Below, one piece after another: positions 1-8,611 of a stretch of 45,904 nucleotides of DNA (position 1 is the first letter of the stretch; each line of letters begins with the position of its first letter). The DNA lies in contig NZ_MEHT01000003.1 of assembly GCF_001870675.1 (NCBI RefSeq), positions 1 to 45,904 of the forward strand, read 5' to 3'. The position numbers and the translations under genes are program-made. The notes below the pieces were generated by a model. The model was not told where the DNA came from, did no database searches, and saw only the letters and a program-made list of their open reading frames with translations. This DNA is from Roseinatronobacter thiooxidans (GTDB lineage: Bacteria > Pseudomonadota > Alphaproteobacteria > Rhodobacterales > Rhodobacteraceae).

Positions 1-365
1 CTAAGATCGCGCGCGAATTGGACAAACACCTTGGTGACTTTTGCTTCCAGCTTTGCGCGGTCCTGTTCGGTCTCGACCGCCTGAAAGGCTGCGATCAGGC
101 CCGGCACATCATAGCGGGCGCTTGGCAGGCCGTGTTCGGACGCGCGCGTCAAGGCATTCAGCAATGCTTCGCGGCGGGGCGCATGCGCGGCTTCTGTCCA
201 GAGAGGGGCATAATCGGTGTCGCGGTAAAATGCGGAAACCTTGGGGTCTTCTGCCACGCTTTCGGCAAGCGCTTGCCGGAAGGCAGGGAATTGCTGCGCG
301 ACACCTTCCGATGCCAGCCCAAGCGCCAGCACAACTGCGACGGATGCCGCAAATCTTCTAAGCAT
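1..365 (-). CDS. L,D-transpeptidase (YcbB/YkuD type), N-terminal part, cut by window edge
   Basis: The minus strand is open from an ATG at 365 to the left edge, so only about 121 N-terminal residues are visible. The protein starts MLRRFAASVAVVLALGLASE, a signal peptide with cleavage expected near residue 23. The rest (FYRDTDYAPLWTEAA, then a helical stretch ending VFVQFARDL) resembles the N-terminal scaffold region of large YcbB-type L,D-transpeptidases, periplasmic enzymes that make 3-3 cross-links in peptidoglycan. The catalytic YkuD domain lies outside the window and was not seen. The divergent neighbour encodes a DUF882/M15 endopeptidase, a family whose characterised member (MepK) cuts 3-3 cross-links, so the pairing fits. 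The family call rests on the N-terminal pattern only. Confidence 0.66.
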   Translation of the reverse strand, partial: MLRRFAASVAVVLALGLASEGVAQQFPAFRQALAESVAEDPKVSAFYRDTDYAPLWTEAAHAPRREALLNALTRASEHGLPSARYDVPGLIAAFQAVETEQDRAKLEAKVTKVFVQFARDL

Positions 366-771
366 CACCCTATGCCACCCCGTAGAATCACCATGCATCA
401 ACTAACCCCTTCCACTATTGAATACCACTTGGGCAAATAACCGCCTATAAGGTCCAGTCACAAGATTGCGATCACAACACTTCATATAAGCGATGTTGCC
501 TTGAGATTTTGTAAATAAAACTCCGGTAGTCTTGGCCTATGCAGATCATCCTGTCACGCCCCAATCCAGCCGCAACGCCGCGGCCAGCCCCTGTAAACAG
601 GCAAAATTCCGCCCAGATGCGCCCTCCACATGGAACCCATCGCAAAAGCGGGTTTTGGAATGGGCGCAAATGTGGCACCACATTAGCAAGCAAACGCGCT
701 GCTTGGCAGGCACCGAGGTGAACCTTGGGCGCAAGCAGCGTATTTCGATAGAAAAAGGGACAGAGCGCTTC

Positions 772-1341
772 ATGCAACATGCAAGCAGACCGAACCTCAC
801 GCGCCGTGCAATTCTTGGGGCTTTTGCCGCCACCGCAATTTCCGCCGCACCGTTCTTTCCCGGGGTGACCGCCTATGCACGCGGCTCTGGCGATATTCGC
901 AGATTGCACTTCTACTCGGGCCGCACCGGCGAGAGCATGAATGTAATCTACTGGATAGACGGAACCTATATTCCCGAATCGCTTGCAGAGATTAACCACT
1001 TCTTCCGCGACTGGCGCAACAACGCCGTCCATAACATCGATGCACGGACAGTCGATTTTTTGGCCGCGACGCATAACATGCTGGCTGTGAACGAACCTTA
1101 TATGCTGCTGTCAGGCTATCGTTCGCCCCAGACAAATGCCATGCTGCGCGCGCGCTCGCGCAATGTGGCGCAAAACTCGTTGCATCTGCGCGGGCAGGCT
1201 GCCGATGTCAGGTTGCGTTCGCGCACAGTGCGGCAAATCTCGCAAGCGGCGCAGGCGTGCAATGCCGGTGGCGTGGGGCGCTACTCACGCTCGGACTTCG
1301 TGCATTTTGACTGCGGCGCAGTCCGCAGCTGGGGATCGTAA
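772..1341 (+). CDS. DUF882 / M15-type murein endopeptidase (YcbK/MepK-like), Tat-exported
   Basis: A 189-residue protein. The chosen ATG at 772 follows an AAAGGGA ribosome site and puts a twin-arginine signal at the N-terminus (TRRAILGAFAATAISA, cleavage near residue 36, AYA). An upstream in-frame extension to 532 is open but would bury the signal. Zinc-peptidase motifs of the M15 clan are present: SLHLRGQAADV gives His138 and Asp145, and FVHFD gives His178; the SGYRSPQTN loop (115-122) is typical of YcbK/DUF882. Known members are periplasmic DD- or LD-endopeptidases acting on peptidoglycan; E. coli MepK prefers 3-3 cross-links. Being divergent from an L,D-transpeptidase suggests matched building and trimming of such links. 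Substrate preference here is inferred. Confidence 0.86.
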   Translation: MQHASRPNLTRRAILGAFAATAISAAPFFPGVTAYARGSGDIRRLHFYSGRTGESMNVIYWIDGTYIPESLAEINHFFRDWRNNAVHNIDARTVDFLAATHNMLAVNEPYMLLSGYRSPQTNAMLRARSRNVAQNSLHLRGQAADVRLRSRTVRQISQAAQACNAGGVGRYSRSDFVHFDCGAVRSWGS

Positions 1342-1371
1342 CCCGAAAATCGCCAAAACCTTGCAATGTAG

Positions 1372-1404
1372 CGGGTGTTGACCGGTCTGGTTGACACCCG
1401 TTTT
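1372..1404 (+). terminator. Rho-independent terminator after the DUF882 gene
   Basis: A 12-bp stem (1372-1383 with 1389-1400, two G-U wobbles) closes a five-base loop and is followed directly by TTTT. It lies 31 bases after the DUF882 stop codon. Confidence 0.75.
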
Positions 1405-1458
1405 CGCATGGCGGCCCGTACTGCGCCCAAAGCCCCCCTTTGTCTTGCCCCTCTCAAC

Positions 1459-1488
1459 TTGATAAAATTTGCGCCAGCCGGGTATGAA
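1459..1488 (+). promoter_or_regulatory. Possible sigma-70-type promoter for kpsT-kpsE
   Basis: TTGATA (1459-1464) and TATGAA (1483-1488) are separated by 18 bases, in the gap between the terminator at 1372-1404 and the GTG start of kpsT at 1601. It is a pattern match only; an untranslated leader of roughly 100 bases would follow. Confidence 0.33.
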
Positions 1489-1600
1489 ACCGGCTTTTGT
1501 GTCTCATTTTGAACGAATTTCTAACTTAAGGTAGTATTGTGTCGCGTATCGATTGCACGCGCGACAGCAAATTTCCCTCACCCCCGACGAGGATTCAGAC

Positions 1601-2254
1601 GTGCTGGAATTCGAGAATGTAAGTAAATCCTTTTGGACGGGCACACAGCGCAAGATCATTCTTGAAAGCGCAAGCTTCACTGTCAGGCGCGGGACGAATC
1701 TGGGCGTGCTTGCCAAGAACGGCACTGGCAAGACCACTGTGATCAACATGATGGCAGGGTTGGAGAAGCCCGATTCAGGCCGGATCGAGCGTAATTGCAG
1801 CGTGTCCTTTCCATTGGGGTTCATGGGGGGGTTGGAATCGAAACACACAGGCACCGAAAACGTCCGCTATATTGCAGCGCTTTATAGTCTGGATCAGGAC
1901 GAGGTTGAGGCATTTTGCCGGTGGCTGTGCGATATCGGTGAATATTTCGACATGCCCATTGGCACCTATAGCACCGGCATGCGCGCGCGCCTGTCGCTTG
2001 CATTGATGCTGGCCATGAATTTTGACCTGTATCTGGTAGATGAAGGCATGCCCTCGACAACCGATGTCGCCTTCAACCGGCGTGCGGGTGCGATCATGCG
2101 TGAAAGATTTGAGTATGCAACACTGGTGATTGTGTCGCATGATATGGAAATATTATCTAAATTCTGCACTTCCGCCGCCGTTCTGCATGACGGCAAACTT
2201 TATTTTTTTGATACTTTGCAGGAAGCCAAGGCGCTTTATGACTACACAAGCTAA
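1601..2254 (+). CDS. kpsT: Capsule-type polysaccharide export ABC ATPase (KpsT/CtrD family)
   Basis: A 217-residue single ATPase domain of the KpsT/CtrD family, which powers export of capsular polysaccharide across the inner membrane with a KpsM-type permease. The start chosen is GTG 1601, eight bases after GAGG; an upstream TTG (1553) would add 16 residues, and the 217-residue form matches the family length. Walker A is GVLAKNGTGKTT (35-46), the signature is YSTGMRARLSLAL (from 123), Walker B LYLVDE (143-148) and the switch His is 180. After Walker B the sequence is GMPSTTD rather than the more usual VTAVGD type, a subfamily variation. The next gene, kpsE, overlaps its end by 17 bases. No KpsM permease is adjacent, so that partner must lie elsewhere or be replaced. 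Confidence 0.85.
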   Translation: MLEFENVSKSFWTGTQRKIILESASFTVRRGTNLGVLAKNGTGKTTVINMMAGLEKPDSGRIERNCSVSFPLGFMGGLESKHTGTENVRYIAALYSLDQDEVEAFCRWLCDIGEYFDMPIGTYSTGMRARLSLALMLAMNFDLYLVDEGMPSTTDVAFNRRAGAIMRERFEYATLVIVSHDMEILSKFCTSAAVLHDGKLYFFDTLQEAKALYDYTS

Positions 2255-3992
2255 ACCCCAACGCTTCAGGTTGCGCCGCATGGCGTCGACAGACCCTTCT
2301 GCCACCCCGCAGGAGGAGGTTCGCACACCCGCCCCCGCCCGAGAGGCGGACGCGCGCGACACACCGCCTGCCGATAGCCCAACTGTGCTGGTGCGCAAAC
2401 ACGCCAAACAGGCAGAGTATGGCGATGCGCTGGCCCCCCCGCAGGAAACCCCGCCCCATGAACAGCCAGTGACGCAAGCCCCTGCGCATATGGCCGACCA
2501 CGAAGGCCGCCCGAAAACCCAAAACACGATTGACGCAATCCGCGCCGAAGGGCTGACCGCGCGTCAGCTGCGCATGGCCATGCGGGTGGCCCAGAAACAC
2601 GGCATTCGCCCGACATCGGCCTTTGAGGCAGTCTTGATGCTGCGCGAGCGCGGCATCGACCCTTTTGCCCGCGCGACAATGCTGGATCTGGTGCAGAGCG
2701 AAACGCCCATGCAAGGGCGCGAGATGACACTTCCTGCGCAAACCGCGCCACAGGTCAGGGCTGCCCCTGGCCCACCGGCCCCCGCAAACCCCGTGGCCAA
2801 TGCCCAAGACCGCATGGCCCAGATCGCCGCCGAGCGTGAAAAAGAACTGAAGCGCGTCCAGCGCGAGATTGCGAAGCGGCGCCGCAAACGGCTGGCGCTT
2901 CTGGGCACGCGCCTGCTTGTATTCGTCACGCTGCCAACCTTCATTCTCAGTTGGTATTTCTACGTTATCGCAACGCCCATGTATGCCACCGAAAGCCAGT
3001 TCATCATCCAGCAGGCCGATGCGCAGGCCGGTGCAGGCGGGCTTGCGGGCATGCTGCCATCTGCTGCCGGAATGGGGCTTGGCGGCATGAGCGAGGCTGC
3101 TTCTGTCCAAAGCTTTCTGCAATCGCGTGCGGCCATGCTGCGGCTGGATCAGGAAGAGGGGTTCAGAGCGCATTTTAGCGATGACAGGATCGACATGATC
3201 CGTCGCCTGCCCGCTGATGCAACAGATGAGGCCACCTTCAAGACCTACAAGCGGCATATCAAGATCGGCTATGACCCCACAGAAGGGGTTGTGCGCATGG
3301 AAGTAATTGCCGCCAGCCCCGAAGACAGTCAGCGTTTCGCACAAGCCCTTATCAGGTTTGCAGAGCAGCATATCGACATGATGACGCAGCGCCTGCGCGA
3401 CAGCCAGATGCGCGAGGCACGCGAGAACCTTGAGGATGCACAGCAAAAACTGATCGAGGCGCGTCTGGCCTCGGTTGAATTGCAGGAACAGTCCAGCATC
3501 ATGTCAGGCGAGGTGGAGTTGTCTTTGCTCTCGCAGCAGATCGGCGCGCTTGAGGCAGAGTTGACCCAGACCAGATTAAGCCTTCAGGAAATGCGCTCTA
3601 ACCTGCGCCCCAACCCTGCGCGCCTGCAACCGTTGGAGCGGCGCGAAGCGGCGCTGCGCCGCCAGATCGAAGACTTGCGCGGCTCGATGACAATCGACAC
3701 ACCGGCAAGCGCCTCGCTGGCGCGCACCCAAAGCCAGCTTATTATGGCCGAGGCCGAGATACAGACCCGCGAGATGATGCGCGCGCAAGCCATGCAGCAA
3801 ATGGAATCGGCCCGTATCGAGGTCAGCCGCCAAGTCCGCTATCTGGCCCTGTCGGTCGAGCCTGTGGCCTCGGATGAACCGGCATATCCGCGCAAGCTGG
3901 AATATTCGTCCCTGTCGTTTCTGATATTCCTTGGTATCTATTTGTTTGTGTCCATGACAGGCTCTGTCTTGCGCGAACAGATTTCGGGCTAA
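2238..3992 (+). CDS. kpsE: Capsule polysaccharide export inner-membrane protein (KpsE/CtrB family) with long disordered N-terminus
   Basis: A 584-residue protein. ATG 2238 lies within the last codons of kpsT; longer upstream frames only shadow kpsT. Residues 1-130 are Pro/Ala/Glu-rich and look disordered; 190-220 is a basic helix; a first membrane segment spans about 222-246 (LLVFVTLPTFILSWYFYV); then a Wzz-like periplasmic region, a long coiled coil (about 395-535), a proline-containing PAYPRKLE motif and a second membrane segment near 555-577. This is the KpsE/BexC/CtrB layout, the polysaccharide co-polymerase family that links the inner-membrane transporter to the outer-membrane exporter. 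The matching OPX protein is at 15803-16918. Typical KpsE proteins are under 400 residues, so the extra 150-200 N-terminal residues are unusual and may be a cytoplasmic interaction region. Confidence 0.86.
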   Translation: MTTQAKPQRFRLRRMASTDPSATPQEEVRTPAPAREADARDTPPADSPTVLVRKHAKQAEYGDALAPPQETPPHEQPVTQAPAHMADHEGRPKTQNTIDAIRAEGLTARQLRMAMRVAQKHGIRPTSAFEAVLMLRERGIDPFARATMLDLVQSETPMQGREMTLPAQTAPQVRAAPGPPAPANPVANAQDRMAQIAAEREKELKRVQREIAKRRRKRLALLGTRLLVFVTLPTFILSWYFYVIATPMYATESQFIIQQADAQAGAGGLAGMLPSAAGMGLGGMSEAASVQSFLQSRAAMLRLDQEEGFRAHFSDDRIDMIRRLPADATDEATFKTYKRHIKIGYDPTEGVVRMEVIAASPEDSQRFAQALIRFAEQHIDMMTQRLRDSQMREARENLEDAQQKLIEARLASVELQEQSSIMSGEVELSLLSQQIGALEAELTQTRLSLQEMRSNLRPNPARLQPLERREAALRRQIEDLRGSMTIDTPASASLARTQSQLIMAEAEIQTREMMRAQAMQQMESARIEVSRQVRYLALSVEPVASDEPAYPRKLEYSSLSFLIFLGIYLFVSMTGSVLREQISG

Positions 3993-3996
3993 AGCA

Positions 3997-4029
3997 GGCA
4001 GGCCATGCCGTCAGACGGCCTGGCCTGCC
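3997..4029. terminator. Strong hairpin shared by convergent genes kpsE and the HI0933-family gene
   Basis: A nine-base outer stem (3997-4005 with 4021-4029) and a four-base inner stem (4007-4010 with 4016-4019) surround the loop TCAGA; single mismatched bases at 4006 and 4020 separate the stems. It begins five bases after the kpsE stop and includes the stop codon of the opposing gene at 4011-4013. No U-tract follows on either strand, so efficiency as an intrinsic terminator is uncertain. Confidence 0.5.
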
Positions 4030-5186
4030 ACCCAGCCCGATGACCATGCCCATTGGAAATTGTAGCCCCCCAGCCACCCTGTCACATCGACCACTTCGCC
4101 AATGAAATGCAGCCCCCGCACATGGCGGCTTTCCATCGTCCCGGCATCAAGCCCGCGCGTATCCACACCGCCCAATGTGACTTCGGCAGTTCTGTAGCCC
4201 TCGGTGCCGACAGGCCGCACGCGCCAAGCCGACACATCCTGCGCAAGCGCTTGCAGCTTGGCCTTTGGCTGGTCGGCCAAGTTGCCTACCAGCCCTGCAC
4301 GCGCCACAATCTGGCGTGCCAGCTTCTCGGGCAGATGCGCACCCAGTGCCACGGAAACGCCCTGCCGCCCGCGCATCTGTTTTTCCGCAGCCAGCGCAGT
4401 GGCAATTTCGACATCAGGCGCAAGGTCGATCTCGATCGCCTCGCCCTCTTGCCAATAGCTGGAGATTTGCAGGATCGACGGGCCGGACAACCCGCGATGG
4501 GTAAACAAAAGCCCCTCGCAGAAGGCAATCCGCCCGTAGCGCACGCTGGCAGAAACCGACAGGCCCGCCAGCGGTTTCATCTCATCCAGCTGCTCCGAGG
4601 TGAAGGTCAGCGGCACCAGTCCGGGGCGCGTCTCGATCAGCTCGGCACCGAAGCGCGTGGCAAGCTGGTAGCCAAAGCCGGTAGCCCCCATTTTCGGAAT
4701 GGATTTGCCGCCCGTCGCCACCACCAGCTTTGGCGCGTGCAACTCTCCGGCGCTGGTTGCAACGATGAAGCCATCGCCATGGCGCACATCTTCAATACGG
4801 GTGGCAAGCATCAGGTCCACACCCGCCTCGGCCATATCCTTGCACAGCATGGCAATGATTTCGCGCGCAGACCCGTCACAGAACAACTGCCCCAGCGTCT
4901 TTTCATGCCATGCAATGCCTGCGGCGTTGACGCGCGCAATGAAATCATGCTGCGTATAGCGCGCAAGGGCAGAGCGCGCGAAACGCGGGTTTTGCGACAA
5001 AAACCGCTCTGGGCGGATGTCAAGATTGGTGAAGTTGCACCGCCCCCCGCCCGAGATGCGAATCTTCTCCCCCGGCGCTTTCGCATGGTCGATCAACGCA
5101 ACACGGCGGCCCCGCCGCGCGGCCTCGATGGCGCAGAACATGCCCGCGGCCCCTGCGCCAAGGATGATCACATCATAGGGTTTCAT
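4011..5186 (-). CDS. FAD/NAD(P)-dependent oxidoreductase, HI0933/YhiN (BaiN-like) family
   Basis: A 391-residue flavoprotein. The start is ATG 5186, just after AAGGGGAATTC; a longer frame to 5288 adds 34 residues ahead of the nucleotide-binding motif and is unlikely. The N-terminus MKPYDVIILGAGAAG is a Rossmann dinucleotide motif (G11-G16), followed by the family element GEKIRISGGGRCNFTN. The C-terminal region (TLGGVDTRGLDAGTMESR, then HFIGEVVDVTGWLGGYNFQWA) is characteristic of the HI0933 family. Its general cellular substrate is unknown; BaiN, a gut clostridial relative, acts on bile-acid intermediates, but nothing here suggests bile acids. It probably acts alone, since the neighbouring ABC exporter is a separate unit 145 bases away. 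Confidence 0.88.
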   Translation of the reverse strand: MKPYDVIILGAGAAGMFCAIEAARRGRRVALIDHAKAPGEKIRISGGGRCNFTNLDIRPERFLSQNPRFARSALARYTQHDFIARVNAAGIAWHEKTLGQLFCDGSAREIIAMLCKDMAEAGVDLMLATRIEDVRHGDGFIVATSAGELHAPKLVVATGGKSIPKMGATGFGYQLATRFGAELIETRPGLVPLTFTSEQLDEMKPLAGLSVSASVRYGRIAFCEGLLFTHRGLSGPSILQISSYWQEGEAIEIDLAPDVEIATALAAEKQMRGRQGVSVALGAHLPEKLARQIVARAGLVGNLADQPKAKLQALAQDVSAWRVRPVGTEGYRTAEVTLGGVDTRGLDAGTMESRHVRGLHFIGEVVDVTGWLGGYNFQWAWSSGWVAGQAV

Positions 5187-5331
5187 GAATTCCCCTTGCG
5201 CCCAAGCGGGCCACAAAGACCGCCCGCGCAGCCGGGCACGCCCTGCCGCGCGCACCCCCCGGTGCGCACCATCGGCCACACCAGACAACGCCGCCGGGGT
5301 GCCAAAGGCAGGGCGTTCCCCCCGTTACCCC

Positions 5332-7164
5332 TCATTCCGCCTCGATGCTTTGGCGTGCCCACATGGCAGCGTAGCGCCCGTTTTGCGCCAGCAGCACCTC
5401 ATGCGGCCCTTCTTCGACAATATGCCCGTCATCCAGCACGATAATCCGGTCTGCATCCACCACGGTCGACAATCTATGCGCAATCGTAATCACTGTGCGC
5501 CCCTGCCCCATCTGGCGCAGACTGTCCTGAATGCTCTGCTCGGTCTGGGTGTCCAGCGCGCTCGTCGCCTCGTCCAGCAGCAGGATCGGCGGGTTCTTCA
5601 GCAAGGTGCGCGCAATGCCCACGCGTTGCTTCTCGCCGCCCGACAGTTTCAGCCCGCGTTCGCCCACGGCAGTGTCATAGCCTTCGGGCAGGGACAGGAT
5701 GAAGTCATGTATCCGCGCGGCGCGCGCGGCATCCTCAACCTCGGCGCGGGTGGCGCCTTCGCGGCCATAGGCGATGTTATAGGCAATCGTGTCGTTGAAC
5801 AGCACTGTATCTTGCGGGACCACACCAATCACGCCATGCAGGCTGGATTGCGAAACCGTCCGCAAATCCTGCCCGTCAATGCGGATCGCGCCGCCCGTCA
5901 CATCATAAAACCGGAACAGCAGCCGCCCGATGGTCGATTTGCCAGACCCCGAGGGGCCGACAATCGCCACTGTCTCACCCCCTGCCACGGTCAGGCTGAT
6001 CCCTTTCAGGATGGGCCGCGCGGCATCATAGCCGAATTCAACCTGCTCGAAGCATATCTCGCCCGTGCTGACCTGAAGCGCCTTTGCATCTGGCGCGTCG
6101 CGCACATCGGGTGGCTGGTCCAGCAGGTCGAACATTTCCGCCATATCGACCAGCGCCTGCCGGATTTCGCGGTAGACTGTGCCCAGAAAGTTCAGCGGCA
6201 TGGTGATCTGGATCATATAGGCGTTCACCATCACGAAATCGCCCACTGTCAGGTCACCCCGCTGCACCCCGATCGCGGCGAGCACCATGACGGTGACCAG
6301 CCCTGTTGTGATCAGCAGCGCCTGTCCGAAATTCAGGAAGGCCAGCGAATAGTTGGTTTTGACCGCAGCATCCTCATATTGCGCCATCGCCCCGTCATAG
6401 CGCTGCGCTTCCATACCTTCGGCATTGAAATATTTGACCGTCTCGAAATTCAGCAGGCTGTCGATGGCCTTTTGGTTGGCGTCAGTGTCCTGCCGGTTCA
6501 TGATCCGGCGCTGGGTCACGCGCCATTCTGTCACGCGAAAGGTGAACCACACATACAGGCTGATCGTCACCACCACAGTGACCAGATACCACACATCGAA
6601 CAGCCAGAAGAAGATCGCCGCAATCATCAGCAGTTGCAGCATAAGCGGAAAGATCGAGAACAGCAGGAACCGCAGCAGGAAATCCACGCCCTTGACGCCG
6701 CGTTCGATGATGCGGCTTAGCCCCCCTGTCTTGCGGGTAATATGGTAGCGCAGGCTTAGGCGGTGGATATGCTCGAATGTCTCCAACGCCAGCTGGCGCA
6801 GCGCGCGCTGGCCCACACGGGTAAACAGGATGTTGCGCAATTCCTGAAACCCGATTTCCATCAGCCGCGCAACACCATAGGCCACTGTCAGCCCGACCGC
6901 GCCCACGGCCAGAAACCACGCGGCCCCTTCGCCGGCCAGTGCATCCACCGCGCCCTTGTAGAAAAACGGGGTGCCAACCGCGACCAGCTTGGCCAGAACC
7001 AACATCAGCAAGGCCAGCACAACCCGCTTGCGCGCCCAAGCCGCATTGGCAGGCCACAGATAGGGAATGACGCGCTGGATCGTGCGCAAACCGCTTGCGC
7101 GTTCCTGTGCCGCAGTGGGTGTTGGCGGGATTGCCCCTGACGGGGCCTGATCGGGTGCGGACAT
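5332..7164 (-). CDS. Atm1-type ABC exporter, fused membrane and ATPase domains
   Basis: A 610-residue half-transporter. Residues 45-340 carry six membrane segments with the element DSLLNFETVKYFNAE, a hallmark of the Atm1/HMT1 (ABCB7) family. The ATPase domain has Walker A VGPSGSGKST (about 402), the signature LSGGEKQR (about 507), Walker B ILLLDEATSALD and the switch region IAHRLSTV. Bacterial Atm1 homologues, such as the one from Novosphingobium, export glutathione and metal-glutathione conjugates; mitochondrial ones link to cytosolic iron-sulfur assembly. The substrate here is inferred from the family. The N-terminal 30 residues are a Pro/Ala-rich tail. It stands alone between a flavoprotein gene and a LysM gene transcribed in the same direction, with gaps of about 100-145 bases. 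Confidence 0.91.
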   Translation of the reverse strand: MSAPDQAPSGAIPPTPTAAQERASGLRTIQRVIPYLWPANAAWARKRVVLALLMLVLAKLVAVGTPFFYKGAVDALAGEGAAWFLAVGAVGLTVAYGVARLMEIGFQELRNILFTRVGQRALRQLALETFEHIHRLSLRYHITRKTGGLSRIIERGVKGVDFLLRFLLFSIFPLMLQLLMIAAIFFWLFDVWYLVTVVVTISLYVWFTFRVTEWRVTQRRIMNRQDTDANQKAIDSLLNFETVKYFNAEGMEAQRYDGAMAQYEDAAVKTNYSLAFLNFGQALLITTGLVTVMVLAAIGVQRGDLTVGDFVMVNAYMIQITMPLNFLGTVYREIRQALVDMAEMFDLLDQPPDVRDAPDAKALQVSTGEICFEQVEFGYDAARPILKGISLTVAGGETVAIVGPSGSGKSTIGRLLFRFYDVTGGAIRIDGQDLRTVSQSSLHGVIGVVPQDTVLFNDTIAYNIAYGREGATRAEVEDAARAARIHDFILSLPEGYDTAVGERGLKLSGGEKQRVGIARTLLKNPPILLLDEATSALDTQTEQSIQDSLRQMGQGRTVITIAHRLSTVVDADRIIVLDDGHIVEEGPHEVLLAQNGRYAAMWARQSIEAE

Positions 7165-7267
7165 GACTGGCTTTCGTGCTGGCTGTCCCCCTATCTAGGG
7201 CTAAGGCACGGAAATGACCAGACAGCGCGGCTTGTGCTGTCTGACAGCACGCTGACATGTCTGCCAG

Positions 7268-8512
7268 TCACTCGGCCGTTTGTGGCACGACAAAAACCTG
7301 CCCCGGATAGATCAGATCCGGATTGCGGATCTGGTCACGGTTGGCATCGAAAATCCGCATAAAGCGCCGGCCATCGCCGAATTGTTCCTGCGACATGGCC
7401 CAAAGCGTGTTGCCCGGCTGCACAATCAGGGCTTGGGTGCCCGTGGCCTCTCGGGCGATTTCGGGCGTCACGCGCTGGAACGGGATTTCGGCGCGCGAGG
7501 TCACTTGTGCGGCATCATCCAACTCATCCACACGCAGACGGTACACACCGCGTTCAATCCCTTCAAGCTGCGCCTGCCAGTTGCCATCTGCGCTGGCGCG
7601 CGCGCGCAGGATTGGCTGGTTGTCCAGATAAATCTGGATATCCGCCGCACCCTGCCGCGAACGCCCGCTTAACGCCACCTCGCCGCCCGCGTCATAAGTG
7701 ACAGCGTCTATGCTGACATTCCCGCCAGATGCCTGATGCGTTGCCAGAGAAGCTGCCTCTCCCAAAACCTGCACCGTGCCATCCGCGCGCATCAGCACAG
7801 CGAGAGGGGCGCGGGGATCAGCAGTGTCGGTGGGCTGTAGCTCTGGCGGCATGTCTGTGGCGGCTGCACCCTCTGGCGCCGCTGCCCCGATGACCCGTGG
7901 TTCGGAAATCACCGGCCGGCGCGCGGATGCGCCGGGTTCGGGGAATAGGGGCGCCACATCGACCACGCGCGCGGTTTGCAGCGGTTGTGCTGCCGCGCCT
8001 TCGGACTGGCTGGCCACCAACTGGTTGCTTCGGGGCGCAAGCATCAGCGTATCGAGCGAGCGCAGCCTGTCGCCATTGGCCAGCCGCACTTCCAGTTCCA
8101 GAACCCGTGGCATGGGGCTTGGCTGAACCTCGAACATAAGCACGAATTCCCCGGCAGCCGTGCTGACTGTCTGCGCAACAGGGTTTTCATCTATCAGGGC
8201 AGAGACAGCACTTAACGCCGGGGCCTTGCCTGCGATCAGCACATCGCCCAGATCGGTCATGCGCATGATATCAAAACTGGGGGGCTGGCCCGCGGCCGGT
8301 GCCACCATTGCCAACTGCAAATCCGGTGCAGGCGCGTCCAGTGGCAGATCAAGATGCGCGGGTTCGCCCAACATGACAGAAGGCGCGGGCAGGTCGGGCT
8401 GCGGCCCCTCTGACGGGAATACCAGAACATAGGCCACGCTGGCCGCGCCAGCCACGGCCACCGACCCGACAAGCCATTGCGCCAACGTATCTTTTGGAAA
8501 GTACTTTAACAT
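7268..8512 (-). CDS. LysM domain protein with N-terminal membrane anchor
   Basis: A 414-residue protein with an N-terminal membrane segment (about residues 12-31, WLVGSVAVAGAASVAYVLVF), so it is probably an anchored periplasmic protein. Residues 35-240 are low-complexity Ala/Pro-rich. Residues 260-350 look like a beta-sandwich repeat region (SRQGAADIQIYLDNQPILRA, then RGVYRLRVDEL). A LysM domain lies at about 361-411 (QPGNTLWAMSQEQFGDGRRF, ending LIYPGQVFVVP); LysM binds peptidoglycan glycan strands. This architecture is common in alphaproteobacteria but has no assigned function. It is divergent from the LOG gene across 90-100 bases. Confidence 0.85.
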   Translation of the reverse strand: MLKYFPKDTLAQWLVGSVAVAGAASVAYVLVFPSEGPQPDLPAPSVMLGEPAHLDLPLDAPAPDLQLAMVAPAAGQPPSFDIMRMTDLGDVLIAGKAPALSAVSALIDENPVAQTVSTAAGEFVLMFEVQPSPMPRVLELEVRLANGDRLRSLDTLMLAPRSNQLVASQSEGAAAQPLQTARVVDVAPLFPEPGASARRPVISEPRVIGAAAPEGAAATDMPPELQPTDTADPRAPLAVLMRADGTVQVLGEAASLATHQASGGNVSIDAVTYDAGGEVALSGRSRQGAADIQIYLDNQPILRARASADGNWQAQLEGIERGVYRLRVDELDDAAQVTSRAEIPFQRVTPEIAREATGTQALIVQPGNTLWAMSQEQFGDGRRFMRIFDANRDQIRNPDLIYPGQVFVVPQTAE

Positions 8513-8611
8513 CGCGCGCCCTTTGACACCACGAAACCCAGCCTGTGCTTGAAAGACAGTAGCAATCTCGATAACCGATAGTAAAGCAATTCAGGGGGTA
8601 AATTGTTCCAA

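Noticed and set aside
532-771. In-frame upstream extension of the DUF882 gene
   Set aside because: It would place the Tat signal about 80 residues inside the protein; ATG 772 has a ribosome site and gives a normal signal.
4053-5444. 463-codon plus-strand frame antisense to the flavoprotein gene
   Set aside because: Family motifs are all on the minus strand; long antisense frames are common in GC-rich DNA.
5185-6720. 511-codon frame antisense to the Atm1-type exporter
   Set aside because: The opposite strand encodes complete ABC motifs; the antisense protein has His/Gln-rich shadow composition.
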